From an uncultured bacterium (lineage in GTDB: Bacteria > Verrucomicrobiota > Kiritimatiellia > RFP12 > UBA1067), in assembly GCA_902761035.1 (NCBI GenBank), contig CACWIW010000063.1, positions 1-54,298 of the forward strand: a DNA stretch of 54,298 nt. The letters are read 5' to 3'. How positions within the stretch are numbered: the first letter of the stretch is position 1; every line of letters starts with the position of its first letter. The notes under the pieces were generated by a model. That model was not told the DNA's origin, did not search any database, and worked only from the letters and a program-made list of their open reading frames with translations. Shown here piece by piece: positions 8,530 to 17,171 of this stretch. The position numbers were made by a program, and so were the translations under genes.

Positions 8530-9416
8530 GGTTGCTCCTCCTGCGGCATCGCGTTGCCGGAAGAAAGCACTGCCGACGCATAGCGGTCGTGTCCGGCGTA
8601 GTCCTTCTCCACGCGGATGTCGTTGAAGCCCGCGTCGAAGAAGAGCTTACGCAGGGACTCGCCCTGTCCGTCGCCGATCTCGAAGAACACGCCGCCGCCG
8701 GGCTTGAGGACGTTGAGCGCATCACCGATCAGCCGTTCGTAGAAGTCGAGTCCCGCAGGTCCTCCGTCAAGCGCGTTCATCGGCTCCCAGTTGCGGATGC
8801 GCGGGTCTAGCGCGGAGCAGTCCGCCGTGGCGATGTACGGCGGGTTGGAGACGAGGATGTCCACCGTCTCCGGCTCGTCGAATTCGTCGAGACCGTCCGC
8901 CACCGCGAACTTCACGCGCTCGGCAAGGCCGCACCGCGCGGCATTCTCCTGGGCGAGCGACACGGCGTCCGCCGAGATGTCAAGTCCGAGGAAGATGCCG
9001 TCCGCCATCTCCTTCGCAAGCGAGAGTATGATACAGCCGCTGCCAGTCCCCACGTCCACCACGAACGGACGCGACACGGCGTATCCCTTCGCGAACGCGA
9101 GGACGCGCGTAACGAGCTCCTCCGTCTCGGGACGCGGAATGAGCGCGCGGCGGTCGCACTTGAGCGTGAGCGAACGGAAATCCCACTCGCCAAGCACGTA
9201 CTGTACAGGCTCGCCTGCGGCGAGGCGTGCAATGCCGCGCCTCATGGCCTCCACGTACTTGGGATCGGGCGTCTCGTCAAGATGCGGCGAAAGAAAGCCG
9301 CGGCCGCATTTCAGCAGCCGCGCCACTAGAAGTTCCGCCGCGACCTGCGCGTCCGGAACGCCCTTCTGGACCAGGTACTCCGCGCTCAGACGGAGGATGT
9401 CCCGCCAGGCATGCAT
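8526..9416 (-). CDS. prmC: Release factor glutamine methyltransferase
   Basis: A 296-residue SAM-dependent methyltransferase that modifies the GGQ glutamine of peptide-chain release factors. The SAM site DVGTGSGCI lies at residues 121-129 and the NPPY catalytic motif at 191-194 (NPPYIA). The helical N-terminal substrate-recognition domain is complete and the length is normal. The start at 9416 overlaps the previous gene's stop as TGATG, and the end overlaps trmB by 4 bases. Confidence 0.95.
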   Translation of the reverse strand: MHAWRDILRLSAEYLVQKGVPDAQVAAELLVARLLKCGRGFLSPHLDETPDPKYVEAMRRGIARLAAGEPVQYVLGEWDFRSLTLKCDRRALIPRPETEELVTRVLAFAKGYAVSRPFVVDVGTGSGCIILSLAKEMADGIFLGLDISADAVSLAQENAARCGLAERVKFAVADGLDEFDEPETVDILVSNPPYIATADCSALDPRIRNWEPMNALDGGPAGLDFYERLIGDALNVLKPGGGVFFEIGDGQGESLRKLFFDAGFNDIRVEKDYAGHDRYASAVLSSGNAMPQEEQP

Positions 9417-9802
9417 CAGAACGGCAGGTTGTCCGGATCGGCGCCGTCCGGGATGCTATCCGGCTCTTCGGGCGGTGCGGGCACAGGCTCCGTGGAGGTG
9501 CCGTTGCCGTTGAGTACCTCGATTTTCCAGCCTGTCAGGTCGGTGAAGTAGCGCACGCCGTTAGGTCCGTCCCACTTGCGTCCGTCGATCGTGAACTGTA
9601 TTTTCACTGGATCGCCCACGTTCACGGGATCGAGCAGCGCGCAGCGGTCTTTCTTGAACGTGAACAGCACGGGATTGGGATACATGCTAGGCGAATCGGG
9701 GGGATTTCCGACGACGAGCTCACGCTTCGTGAAGCCGTTCTGACCGAACGCCTTCGTCTCGCCCTTCATCTCGACGACGCCTTTGTATTCGAATGTTACC
9801 AT
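9416..9802 (-). CDS. DUF3127-like small OB-fold protein
   Basis: A 128-residue protein beginning MVTFEYKGVVEMKGETKAFG. The pattern FTKRELVV followed by a basic beta-rich core and a Pro/Asp-rich acidic tail ending DNLPF is typical of DUF3127 proteins, which are SSB-like in layout. The acidic, proline-rich tail ending in a hydrophobic residue recalls the tip of single-strand binding proteins, which recruits partners, but a DNA-binding role is inference. The start at 9802 follows an AAGGAG site; the longer frame to 9844 lacks homologous content. It is first in the operon and sits just after a good promoter. Confidence 0.75.
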   Translation of the reverse strand: MVTFEYKGVVEMKGETKAFGQNGFTKRELVVGNPPDSPSMYPNPVLFTFKKDRCALLDPVNVGDPVKIQFTIDGRKWDGPNGVRYFTDLTGWKIEVLNGNGTSTEPVPAPPEEPDSIPDGADPDNLPF

Positions 9803-9834
9803 TTCTAACTGACTCCTTTGTCCTGACGGCGAAG

Positions 9835-9863
9835 ATTCTACCAAATCCCCGCCCTCGGGGCAA
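9835..9863 (-). promoter_or_regulatory. Sigma-70-type promoter of the prmC-trmB-queDE operon
   Basis: On the minus strand a TTGCCC -35 box (9863-9858), a 17-base spacer and a TAGAAT -10 box (9840-9835) stand about 32 bases before the first gene's ATG. The fit to consensus is good. Confidence 0.65.
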
Positions 9864-9881
9864 GACGGAATTGATGGCCCG

Positions 9882-12800
9882 CTATGGAGCGCTGGAGAGT
9901 ACCATCGGCAGGATCATTGGCTGCGAGACGCCGTCACCAGCGTCGGAAATGAGCAGCACGCTCCGTTTGCCGTCTGGAAGGCACGGTCCAAGGCAAATGC
10001 CCTCGTAGTTGCCGAAAGCGAAGACTGGCCCGCCGCCTGACGCGAGCTTGACCTTCCTCACGTTGGTCAGCCCTCCGCTCCCGCGCGGGAATTCCACGCG
10101 ATAGACGTCGAAAGAAAGGCGTGCCGTGGCGGCAGCCTTCAAAGGATGCGCCCCGCCGAAGCTCAGTTCACGCTCAAGCACAAGCAGCGAACCATCCGGC
10201 AACGCGCACAATCCCGAAACGCCACGACGTCCTTTGCCTCCATAGTCGAATCGCTGGCTCCATGCGTCCGTGGTGTAGGAATACGTGCCCGCAAGCGCGA
10301 AACCTTCCTTAGATGTAGGACGTGTGTACTTCAAAAGCCGCACCGTGGTGCCGTTGGTCGGAGAGGACCGCGCCCCGTCGCACGCAAGCGCCTCCTCCGT
10401 ACAGGTCCACAGCGTCTTGCCGTCAGGACTCAGCGTCAACGACTCAATGCCTAGGTTTGAACGGGTTTTCTTCAGCTCTTCGGGCAACGACAACGTGCGC
10501 ACAACGGTGCCGTCCGCAACTCTGTATTCCTTAATCGTTCCGCGCGTCTCGTCCGCCACCCACACGGTGCCGTTCACCGCATCGAACGCCACATCCTCTA
10601 GGTCATACGCCTTCGCGAGCGAAATGCGGTTGGTTGGCGACGGGATGGAGCATGAGATGACCGACAGCCCGTTGGTTGCAAGATCGATGGTCATTGGGTA
10701 TAGTCCCACTTCGCCTGTAAAGACATCGTCGGACACGGCGTAATACGCGTTGTCCACCGCCCAGCTGATGCCGCTTAGGCTGGCTGGCAGTAAGGAACGG
10801 CGAAAAGGCGTGCCAAGGGTTAGCGTTGTGCCGTTGTGATGTGCCCGCGTAAGCCCGTAGAACGGCTCGCAAAGCGGATCCTTGCGTCCATCCTTCCACA
10901 CCTTGCGGATGCGGTATTCGTGACGCGAGTGCGTGGGCAGCCCTAGGTCCTCGTAGCGCGCGACGCGATATGCGACGCCGTCTGGCGCCTCGTTCGTCAC
11001 GTTGGCGAGGAACTTCCCGTCGCGCCAGAGCTCGTAGTGGTCGAAGTCGGGCGACATCTCTGCGCCCCACAGGACGTACATCTGCCCGTCCTTCCCGCCG
11101 TGTCCCGCACGCGGCGCGGTGATCAGTCCCGTGTAGGCGTACGCGGAGTCGTTCGGCGGCTTCGTGGCGAAGCGCAGCGACGGCGCGTCGATCCTGATCG
11201 TCGCATAGCCGAACGGCGCGAGGTCGAAAGCGAATCCGTCAAGCTTGCGCACGTCGCGCTCTATCACGTTGCAGAGCGTGTACTCCGCGTCCTCCGCAAG
11301 GCGTTGGCGCACAGTGACCCGGCACGGACGCCCCTCGCGCTCGTGGAAGCGCGCGATCAATCCACGACCATCCTCGGCGCGCTTGAGCGTGAGCAGCTGC
11401 ACGTTCGGCGCGCCCAGGTACAGCCATTCTGAAACTTCGGCGGATATCACCGGAACGCCATCGAGCGCCGCGAGCGCACGCTCGGCGAACGCCGGGATGT
11501 GCGCGTTCTGCCACGTGCCCGCGTAGGACGTTATCGTATAGCGGAAGCGGAAGTTGAAGCTGTCGCCGTCTGGGTTGTGCATCTGAAGCCAGTCCGTGAA
11601 GAGATACGGATAGATGCCGGACGACTTCACCGGCCCTCCGTAGCATGTCTTGTCGGGATGGATTTCGCCGAACTCCGTGAGGCACGAGTCCGCAGTTATC
11701 AACGCCACGCCGAACTCGCCGTTCTCCACGGCGCACCAATCGCGCACAGCGGTGAATGCGTCAGAGGTCAGTCCGCTCTGGTCGCGGATGGGATCGATCA
11801 CCGGACCATTCAGCTGCGCCGCAAAGCGGAACTGCGGCACGGCGAACGGAAACGCCATATAACCGAAACGGTCGTAGCGTTTTGTGTTGAAGAGGTCGCG
11901 GGCGTGGCGGAAGGAGGATTCAAGGACAATCTTCTTTTCATCCTGCGATAGCCACACCTTCTGCACCATCTCCGCGCCGAGCGCCCGTGCGGCCTCGTCG
12001 CCCCTCATCCAGGTCTTGTGGTTGTCGCGCGTGTAGCGGAACTCGTTTGCGGGGCCTTCGAGCAGTTCGCACTGGAGTTCCTTGTCGTAGATGGAGTAGA
12101 TGACGCCGTTCGTCACCGCCACGCGATACCAGCGGTTTTCGGTAATGCCGTTGGGGCAAGCGCGGGCCGGGACATCCGAGACAACCGAGACATCCGGGAC
12201 AAATTTTGCGGCGGCCCTGGCGAGTTCGTTCGAGGCCGTGCGCTCAGCGCGCTCGATCCAGTCGCGGTGCTGCATCCACGTCTCGAAAACCCGGCGTCCG
12301 GAATAGCCGCTCACGCCGTAGGAATGTTCGTCGTTCCAGATGAGCGCGTCCCATGCGCGGCGGAGATCCTCCGCAGGATACGGCGCTTTGTCTCTCGCGG
12401 ACTTGATCGCCGTCAGCGTCTCGGCGCGCGCAAGCGCCCTGTCCGCCGCCATCTTGCGGGCGAGAAGCGAAGGAGTGCAGGCAGCGTGCTGGAGCCAGCC
12501 GCTCGTCATTTCGCCGCGCAGCGTTGGGATCTTGTCGCCCCAGCGCGCCTTCACGCGGTCGAACGGCTCGTCGAGGCGACCGCACGTCCTCAATTGCGGC
12601 CACTTCCACTTGGCGTTCCACTTCTTGAAGAGATTGGCCTGGCGGGTCGAGGGCCATTCGTCGTCCTCGTAGTCGGCGAAGAGCCACACGTCATACGGGT
12701 AGCGCGCCTCCATCTTCGCTAGCTGCCGCGCCATCATCGGCTCGCTCTCCGACATCGGCTTCATCTTGTTCCATGCCGTGATGATGCCGAAAGGTTCGCC

Positions 12801-13661
12801 GCCGCGTCCGTAGTGCGGACACGTCCACACGAGCAGGCGCGCGCCGCCCTGCGGCGCCTCCCACCAGAAGAGCATCGGAATCGCGCTATCCCAGCGCACG
12901 TCAATGCGACTTCCGCCGCCGCCGGCGTCGGGGTTGTTCCGACTCCACGGACGGTTCACGTCCATCTTCCAGATCGTCGACGGATGCGGGTTCCAGTGGT
13001 TGGGGCTGAACAGGACATGCTCCACGCCCGCCTCCGCGTAGGGCGCGACAATGCTCCACGAGATGCCGGGGTTGTCCGTCATCAGCATCGTGCGCGTCTT
13101 GATCCCCCAACGGTCTTCGAGCTCGCGCTTCGTGTAGATGCTGCGGCATAGCTCCTCGAAGCCGTAGAGGTGGGTATGGTTGCCGGCGCAGGTGACGCCC
13201 ACATCCAGGCGGCCGCGGGCGATCTCGTTTGTGGCGACGGACATCGCCGCGGCCTCGCCGCGGTCCTGCGGGTAGTTGCCCCAGAACCACGCGCCCTCGG
13301 CCACGTAGCGGAAGGCGCCAGGGTCCGAGTCGTCTGGATCGGCGGCGATAAGGCGGCGCGCCTCGTCGATGCGGCGCACCGTGCCGTGGCGCTGGATGTA
13401 CTGCGAGTTGTGGAGGCCGATGTCGGTGTGGGCCGACTTTACGGCGTAGATGGTCCATTCCCGTACGGGCGGGAGGTTCGCCGGGAGCGTGTTCGTCGGC
13501 ACGAGCTCGTAAACGGTCTTGCCGCCCTTCCGCCGAGAGATCATGCGCCGACCATCATGCGTGAGCATCGAGAGCGCTGTGAAGGTTTCGCCTGCAAACG
13601 CCGATGCGGCAATCACAATGGAAATGCCCCATACCTTTGCCGACACGCTGGCTTTCATCAT
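9882..13661 (-). CDS. Secreted GH38-like glycosidase fused to phytase-like propeller
   Basis: A 1259-residue secreted protein. Residues 1-23 are a signal peptide (MMKASVSAKVWGISIVIAAS, cut after AFA). The N-terminal half carries a GH38-type metal motif, HTDIGLHNSQY (about residue 78), then TDNPGISWS with a candidate Asp nucleophile and FSPNHWNPHP, suggesting an alpha-mannosidase-like or DUF5054-like enzyme. Near residue 850 there is a short fibronectin-like stretch (LWGAEMSPDFDHYELWRDGK). The last ~330 residues (VWVADETRGTIKEYRV, LTLSPDGKTLWTCTEEAL) match the esterase-like-activity-of-phytase fold, a beta-propeller. The start at 13661 follows a GGGAGTG ribosome site. The fusion is unusual; substrate is unknown. 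An 18-base in-frame tandem repeat lies at 12167-12202. Confidence 0.82.
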   Translation of the reverse strand: MMKASVSAKVWGISIVIAASAFAGETFTALSMLTHDGRRMISRRKGGKTVYELVPTNTLPANLPPVREWTIYAVKSAHTDIGLHNSQYIQRHGTVRRIDEARRLIAADPDDSDPGAFRYVAEGAWFWGNYPQDRGEAAAMSVATNEIARGRLDVGVTCAGNHTHLYGFEELCRSIYTKRELEDRWGIKTRTMLMTDNPGISWSIVAPYAEAGVEHVLFSPNHWNPHPSTIWKMDVNRPWSRNNPDAGGGGSRIDVRWDSAIPMLFWWEAPQGGARLLVWTCPHYGRGGEPFGIITAWNKMKPMSESEPMMARQLAKMEARYPYDVWLFADYEDDEWPSTRQANLFKKWNAKWKWPQLRTCGRLDEPFDRVKARWGDKIPTLRGEMTSGWLQHAACTPSLLARKMAADRALARAETLTAIKSARDKAPYPAEDLRRAWDALIWNDEHSYGVSGYSGRRVFETWMQHRDWIERAERTASNELARAAAKFVPDVSVVSDVPARACPNGITENRWYRVAVTNGVIYSIYDKELQCELLEGPANEFRYTRDNHKTWMRGDEAARALGAEMVQKVWLSQDEKKIVLESSFRHARDLFNTKRYDRFGYMAFPFAVPQFRFAAQLNGPVIDPIRDQSGLTSDAFTAVRDWCAVENGEFGVALITADSCLTEFGEIHPDKTCYGGPVKSSGIYPYLFTDWLQMHNPDGDSFNFRFRYTITSYAGTWQNAHIPAFAERALAALDGVPVISAEVSEWLYLGAPNVQLLTLKRAEDGRGLIARFHEREGRPCRVTVRQRLAEDAEYTLCNVIERDVRKLDGFAFDLAPFGYATIRIDAPSLRFATKPPNDSAYAYTGLITAPRAGHGGKDGQMYVLWGAEMSPDFDHYELWRDGKFLANVTNEAPDGVAYRVARYEDLGLPTHSRHEYRIRKVWKDGRKDPLCEPFYGLTRAHHNGTTLTLGTPFRRSLLPASLSGISWAVDNAYYAVSDDVFTGEVGLYPMTIDLATNGLSVISCSIPSPTNRISLAKAYDLEDVAFDAVNGTVWVADETRGTIKEYRVADGTVVRTLSLPEELKKTRSNLGIESLTLSPDGKTLWTCTEEALACDGARSSPTNGTTVRLLKYTRPTSKEGFALAGTYSYTTDAWSQRFDYGGKGRRGVSGLCALPDGSLLVLERELSFGGAHPLKAAATARLSFDVYRVEFPRGSGGLTNVRKVKLASGGGPVFAFGNYEGICLGPCLPDGKRSVLLISDAGDGVSQPMILPMVLSSAP
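12167..12202. repeat. In-frame 18-base tandem repeat inside the GH38-like gene
   Basis: Two near-identical 18-base units run back to back at 12167-12184 and 12185-12202 (CCGGGACATCCGAGACAA and CCGAGACATCCGGGACAA, two differences). They encode DVSVVSDVP in the enzyme and keep the frame. Confidence 0.75.
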
Positions 13662-13688
13662 GCACACTCCCTTGCACCTTGCCACGAA

Positions 13689-15881
13689 TCATCTCTGCCG
13701 CAGCAGTTCAAGCATCTTGCGGTCGACCTTGCGTCCCATGATTTCCACATACTCGGCGTCGGGACGACCGGACTCGACGAAGCCAAACGGGCCGTCGTAG
13801 TCCCAGATCGCCCAGCCGTAGCCGCGCGAACGCCACTTCGCCATGTTGCTCTCCATGAACTTCAACGCGGATTCGTGGGACACGCCGCAGGCGACGCAGC
13901 CGAACTCGCCGATCATCGCGGGATAGTCCTTCGGAACGCAGTCCTGCAGAGAGAATTCCCATGCCTGCTTCTCCTGTACCCAGAGCATGTCCTTGTCGTC
14001 CGGCCCCTTCGGCCAGCGCGGCACAGGTCCTTTGGCCTGGCCGCGGAATCCGTAATGCGTGAATTGATGCGGCTGGTAGCCGCGGAAGGTCTGTCCCGTG
14101 AGCGGCACGTTGAAGAAATGCTTCACGGGGACCTTGCCTGTGTTTTTCCCGTCCAACCAGACGAACCGACCGGGATCCACCTTGTGGATTTCCTCGACCG
14201 TTTCGCCGAACACCTTTATGAATTCCTTCTCGTTGAATCCCACCGATTCGTTCACGAGGTTGAATGTCAGCTCCGAATTGGGGATGCCCCTGTAGCGGCG
14301 GGCGAACTCGCGCCAGATGCGCTTGAACGCCTCCTGCGCCTTGGGATTGTTCTTCAGCGTGATGACGACGTCCTGATAGTAGTAGCGGTAACCGGGCGCG
14401 CGGTAGAGGCTGAGCATGATGTGGACGTGGTGTTTGCGTCCGTACTCTATGGCGTTGTCAACCTTTTCAAGGCCATCCTCAAGCCAGTGCTCCCAGTCGT
14501 CCGCCGACAGGAAGAACCGGTAGTCGATGGGAAGGCGCGCGAAGTTGAGTCCGCATTTCTCAAGAAGCTCAAGCTCCACCTCCTCGATGTAGCGTCCCGG
14601 CGCAATGGGATCGGACACATTCCATGGCGGAAGGAGCATTGATATGATATTCGCGCCGCGCCACGTGCCGTAGGCAGGGACTTCCGGCGGCGTGTCGCCA
14701 TCGGCAAGCCGGCGCGTCAAGATTCTCTGCGCCTTGCCGCCCTCTGCCACCGCGAACTGCGTGGGGCGCGTGAGCGTGAGATAGTCGGCGCGGATGCGGT
14801 CCGGCGAAAGCGCAGCCTTGGAGAGACGCACCTCGTCGATGTAACCACAGAAGAAACACTCGTGGCCCTGCGGTTCAAGACGGACGGCGTCGCCGTAGTG
14901 CCCGATCGCAAGCGGCCAGTCTGAGACCGTTGGCGCAAACACAGCCCCGCGCTTCGTGCTTCCGAGGCGGCCGTTGTAGTAGATGCGAGCCTCCTGTGCC
15001 ACGCCATCATAGACCACCGTCACATACGCCCAGCCGTCATGGAAGGAATAAAGGTCGCTGCCCACGTTGTCCTTTGTGCAGAACATGAAGTTCGTCTTTC
15101 CCTGTCCGCACGCATAGACGTCTTCGCCCCCGCACACCACCACGTCAATGCCCTTGGGATGGCCCTTGAAGGGCTTGGAGGAGATGACGCGGGCATATCG
15201 GTCGCCAACGTCCTTTTCGGGGATTGCGCTGTTCAGGAGGAACGAGACCGTGAGCTTGCCCGTCTTGCCGTAGGCTGTCCAGCGGTCGTCCTTCGCCACC
15301 TGCAGGTACGGGCCGGACGTCGTCGTCTGCGACGAGGAGAAGTAAGATTTTCCCACAAGCCCGTCAGCGTGGATGAACTTCCGCATGTCCTTCCCGCGCA
15401 GCACGGCATCAAGCCCGTACTTGGAATCCTTCGTCACGCCCTTCTTGAACTTCGAGAAGTGCCACACGGCGAGATAGTCGTCGTTCCACACTGGGACAAC
15501 GGGCATCTTGCCCGTTGCATTGGGACAACGGGCATCCTGCCCGTTGCCTCCCCACCGCACCGTAATGGCGGTCGCCTTCGTCAGTTCCGGCACGCGCACC
15601 CACACGTAGGAATCCCCGTCCGGGTTCCAGGTGTCGATCTCATGCGCAAGGCGTTTGCCGTCCGCGCCAAAGAACGCAAGGTCGCTTCCGTCGGCGGCCG
15701 AATCCCTGTAGCCGAATCCCGTTAGACCATCGGGGATCTTGACGAGGGCGGGGAAGTCCGTCAGCGTCTCCTTGCCCTCGTAGCCGGAGAACGTCAAGCG
15801 GCATTCATGCAGCGCATGTGCCGAAAGCGTTATGGCGAGTGCAACTGCAAATAGCACTAATGGATTTCTTTTGACATGCAT
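13689..15881 (-). CDS. Secreted LamG-GH5 endoglycanase
   Basis: A 730-residue secreted protein with a signal peptide at residues 1-23. A DUF2341-like segment (about 28-110) and a LamG/concanavalin-like domain (about 125-360) precede a GH5 cellulase barrel (about 400-715). The acid/base Glu is in FNLVNES (about residue 544) and the nucleophile Glu in IGEFG (about 659), both standard for GH5. GH5 enzymes cleave beta-glucans, mannans or xyloglucan; substrate cannot be deduced. Two palindromic repeats at 15497-15546 are translated here as NGQDARCPNATGKMPVVP between the DUF2341 and LamG parts. The gene is 27 bases upstream of the GH38-like gene and probably cotranscribed. Confidence 0.9.
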   Translation of the reverse strand: MHVKRNPLVLFAVALAITLSAHALHECRLTFSGYEGKETLTDFPALVKIPDGLTGFGYRDSAADGSDLAFFGADGKRLAHEIDTWNPDGDSYVWVRVPELTKATAITVRWGGNGQDARCPNATGKMPVVPVWNDDYLAVWHFSKFKKGVTKDSKYGLDAVLRGKDMRKFIHADGLVGKSYFSSSQTTTSGPYLQVAKDDRWTAYGKTGKLTVSFLLNSAIPEKDVGDRYARVISSKPFKGHPKGIDVVVCGGEDVYACGQGKTNFMFCTKDNVGSDLYSFHDGWAYVTVVYDGVAQEARIYYNGRLGSTKRGAVFAPTVSDWPLAIGHYGDAVRLEPQGHECFFCGYIDEVRLSKAALSPDRIRADYLTLTRPTQFAVAEGGKAQRILTRRLADGDTPPEVPAYGTWRGANIISMLLPPWNVSDPIAPGRYIEEVELELLEKCGLNFARLPIDYRFFLSADDWEHWLEDGLEKVDNAIEYGRKHHVHIMLSLYRAPGYRYYYQDVVITLKNNPKAQEAFKRIWREFARRYRGIPNSELTFNLVNESVGFNEKEFIKVFGETVEEIHKVDPGRFVWLDGKNTGKVPVKHFFNVPLTGQTFRGYQPHQFTHYGFRGQAKGPVPRWPKGPDDKDMLWVQEKQAWEFSLQDCVPKDYPAMIGEFGCVACGVSHESALKFMESNMAKWRSRGYGWAIWDYDGPFGFVESGRPDAEYVEIMGRKVDRKMLELLRQR
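15497..15546. repeat. Two tandem palindromic repeats inside the GH5 gene
   Basis: Two copies of a palindrome with arms CAACGGGCA and TGCCCGTTG (15497-15517 and 15526-15546) lie 29 bases apart. Because 29 is not a multiple of three, the same DNA is read in two frames (NGQDARCP, then TGKMPVVP). A third copy, identical over about 27 bases, lies at 44300-44327. Confidence 0.85.
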
Positions 15882-15910
15882 GGTATTTTCTTCCTTTTCC
15901 TGTGGTCAAT

Positions 15911-15919
15911 ATTATACCA
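15911..15919 (-). promoter_or_regulatory. Extended -10 promoter of the GH5 gene
   Basis: On the minus strand TGGTATAAT gives a perfect -10 box (15916-15911) with an upstream TG, about 30 bases before the ATG at 15881. A -35 box is poor. Confidence 0.5.
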
Positions 15920-15977
15920 TACGCAGCAGCGGTCGGACGCCCCAATTGTTTTTTCCCAACTGACCGCGCTTTCCGTC

Positions 15978-16006
15978 TTGCCATTCCGCCCCCTTTTTGG
16001 TAAACT
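15978..16006 (+). promoter_or_regulatory. Sigma-70-type promoter of yebC
   Basis: TTGCCA (15978-15983), a 17-base spacer and TAAACT (16001-16006) precede yebC. The AAAAGGAG ribosome site follows at about 16027-16034. Confidence 0.5.
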
Positions 16007-16040
16007 TGACAAATCAATTTTTCAAAAAAAGGAGTAAAAC

Positions 16041-16805
16041 ATGTCTGGTCACAGCCACTGGGCGACAATCAAGCGCGCGAAAGGCGCCGCCGACGCGAAG
16101 AAGGGCAAGATCTTCTCGAAGCTCGGCAAGGAAATCACCATCGTCGTGAAGGCGAAGGGTGGCGATCCCAACACCAACCCCACCCTCCGCACGCTCATCG
16201 CCAAGGCCAAGGCCGCGCAGATGCCGAACGACAACATCGAGCGCGCCATCAAGAAAGGCACGGGCGAACTGGAGTCCGCCGCGCTCGTCGACGCCACCTA
16301 CGAGGGCATCAAGGGCGGCATTGCCATCGTCGTGAACGTCCTTACGGACAACAAGAACCGCGCCGCCGCCGAAGTCGGCAACGTGTTCAAGAAGAACGGC
16401 ACCGAATTCGCCAAGCAGGGCTCGGCCGGACGTCTCTTCGACCGCATGGGCCAGATCATGATCCCGGCGGCCGACGGCGTGGACGAGGACAAGGTGACGG
16501 AAGTCGCGCTCGACGTGGGCGCCGAGGACGTCATCTCCGAAGAGGGCGGCTTCACGGTCAAGTGCCAGCCGAACGACTTCATCACCGTCATGGACGGCAT
16601 CAAGGCCGCCGGCATCACCGTGGACGAAGAGAATTCCTCCGTGGGCCTCGTGCCGAACATGACCGCGCCCGTGAGCGACGTCGCCGTGGCCAAGGCCATC
16701 AACAAGTTCGTTGACATGCTCGAGGATCTTGAGGACGTCCAGGACGTCTTCACGAACATGGAGACGACAGACGAAGTCGACGCCGCGCTTGAGGCGGAGG
16801 GCTGA
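16041..16805 (+). CDS. YebC/PmpR-family protein
   Basis: A 254-residue cytoplasmic protein starting MSGHSHWATIKRAKGAADAKKGKIFSKL, the hallmark N-terminus of the YebC/PmpR/TACO1 family. Members were described as transcription regulators and more recently as factors helping ribosomes through proline stretches. The length is normal and the acidic middle and C-terminal domains are complete. It opens a plus-strand operon with VOC and murC genes, divergent from the GH5 gene. The start follows an AAAAGGAG site by 6 bases. Confidence 0.95.
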   Translation: MSGHSHWATIKRAKGAADAKKGKIFSKLGKEITIVVKAKGGDPNTNPTLRTLIAKAKAAQMPNDNIERAIKKGTGELESAALVDATYEGIKGGIAIVVNVLTDNKNRAAAEVGNVFKKNGTEFAKQGSAGRLFDRMGQIMIPAADGVDEDKVTEVALDVGAEDVISEEGGFTVKCQPNDFITVMDGIKAAGITVDEENSSVGLVPNMTAPVSDVAVAKAINKFVDMLEDLEDVQDVFTNMETTDEVDAALEAEG

Positions 16806-16808
16806 GCC

Positions 16809-17171
16809 ATGAAGCTTGAGCACGTCGGCTACAACGTCGCCGAGCCCCAGAAGCTCATGGACTGGTGGTGCGCGAACCTCGGCTTCAAGCAGGTTCACCC
16901 CGCGTTCATCGTGGACTCCACGGGCCAGACGGCCCTTGAGTTCTACAACAATCCGGACGCGCCGGTCCCCGACTGGGCAAACATGGACCCGCTCTCGATG
17001 CACATCGCGTTCCTTTCTGACGATGTGGACGCCGAGGCCACCCGCCTCGTCGCTGCTGGCGCCATCCTTCTCGAAACCGTACACAAGCCCGGCTTCGACA
17101 TGGTAATGCTCCGCGATCCGTTCGGCATGGCCATCCAGTTCGTGAAGCGCGGCACGCCGATCCTCACATGA
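16809..17171 (+). CDS. VOC (glyoxalase/bleomycin-resistance fold) protein
   Basis: A 120-residue single-domain protein with the repeated beta-alpha-beta-beta-beta modules of the vicinal oxygen chelate superfamily (MKLEHVGYNVAEPQKLMDWW, then LRDPFGMAIQFVKR). Potential metal ligands are H5, H61 and E or Q residues near the end. VOC proteins include lyases, dioxygenases and binding proteins, so the reaction cannot be named. It starts 3 bases after yebC and its stop overlaps murC by 4 bases. Confidence 0.85.
   Translation: MKLEHVGYNVAEPQKLMDWWCANLGFKQVHPAFIVDSTGQTALEFYNNPDAPVPDWANMDPLSMHIAFLSDDVDAEATRLVAAGAILLETVHKPGFDMVMLRDPFGMAIQFVKRGTPILT

Noticed and set aside
16006..16011. TTGACA before yebC as a -35 box
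   Set aside because: No -10 box at the right distance before the ribosome site; the TTGCCA/TAAACT pair upstream fits better.
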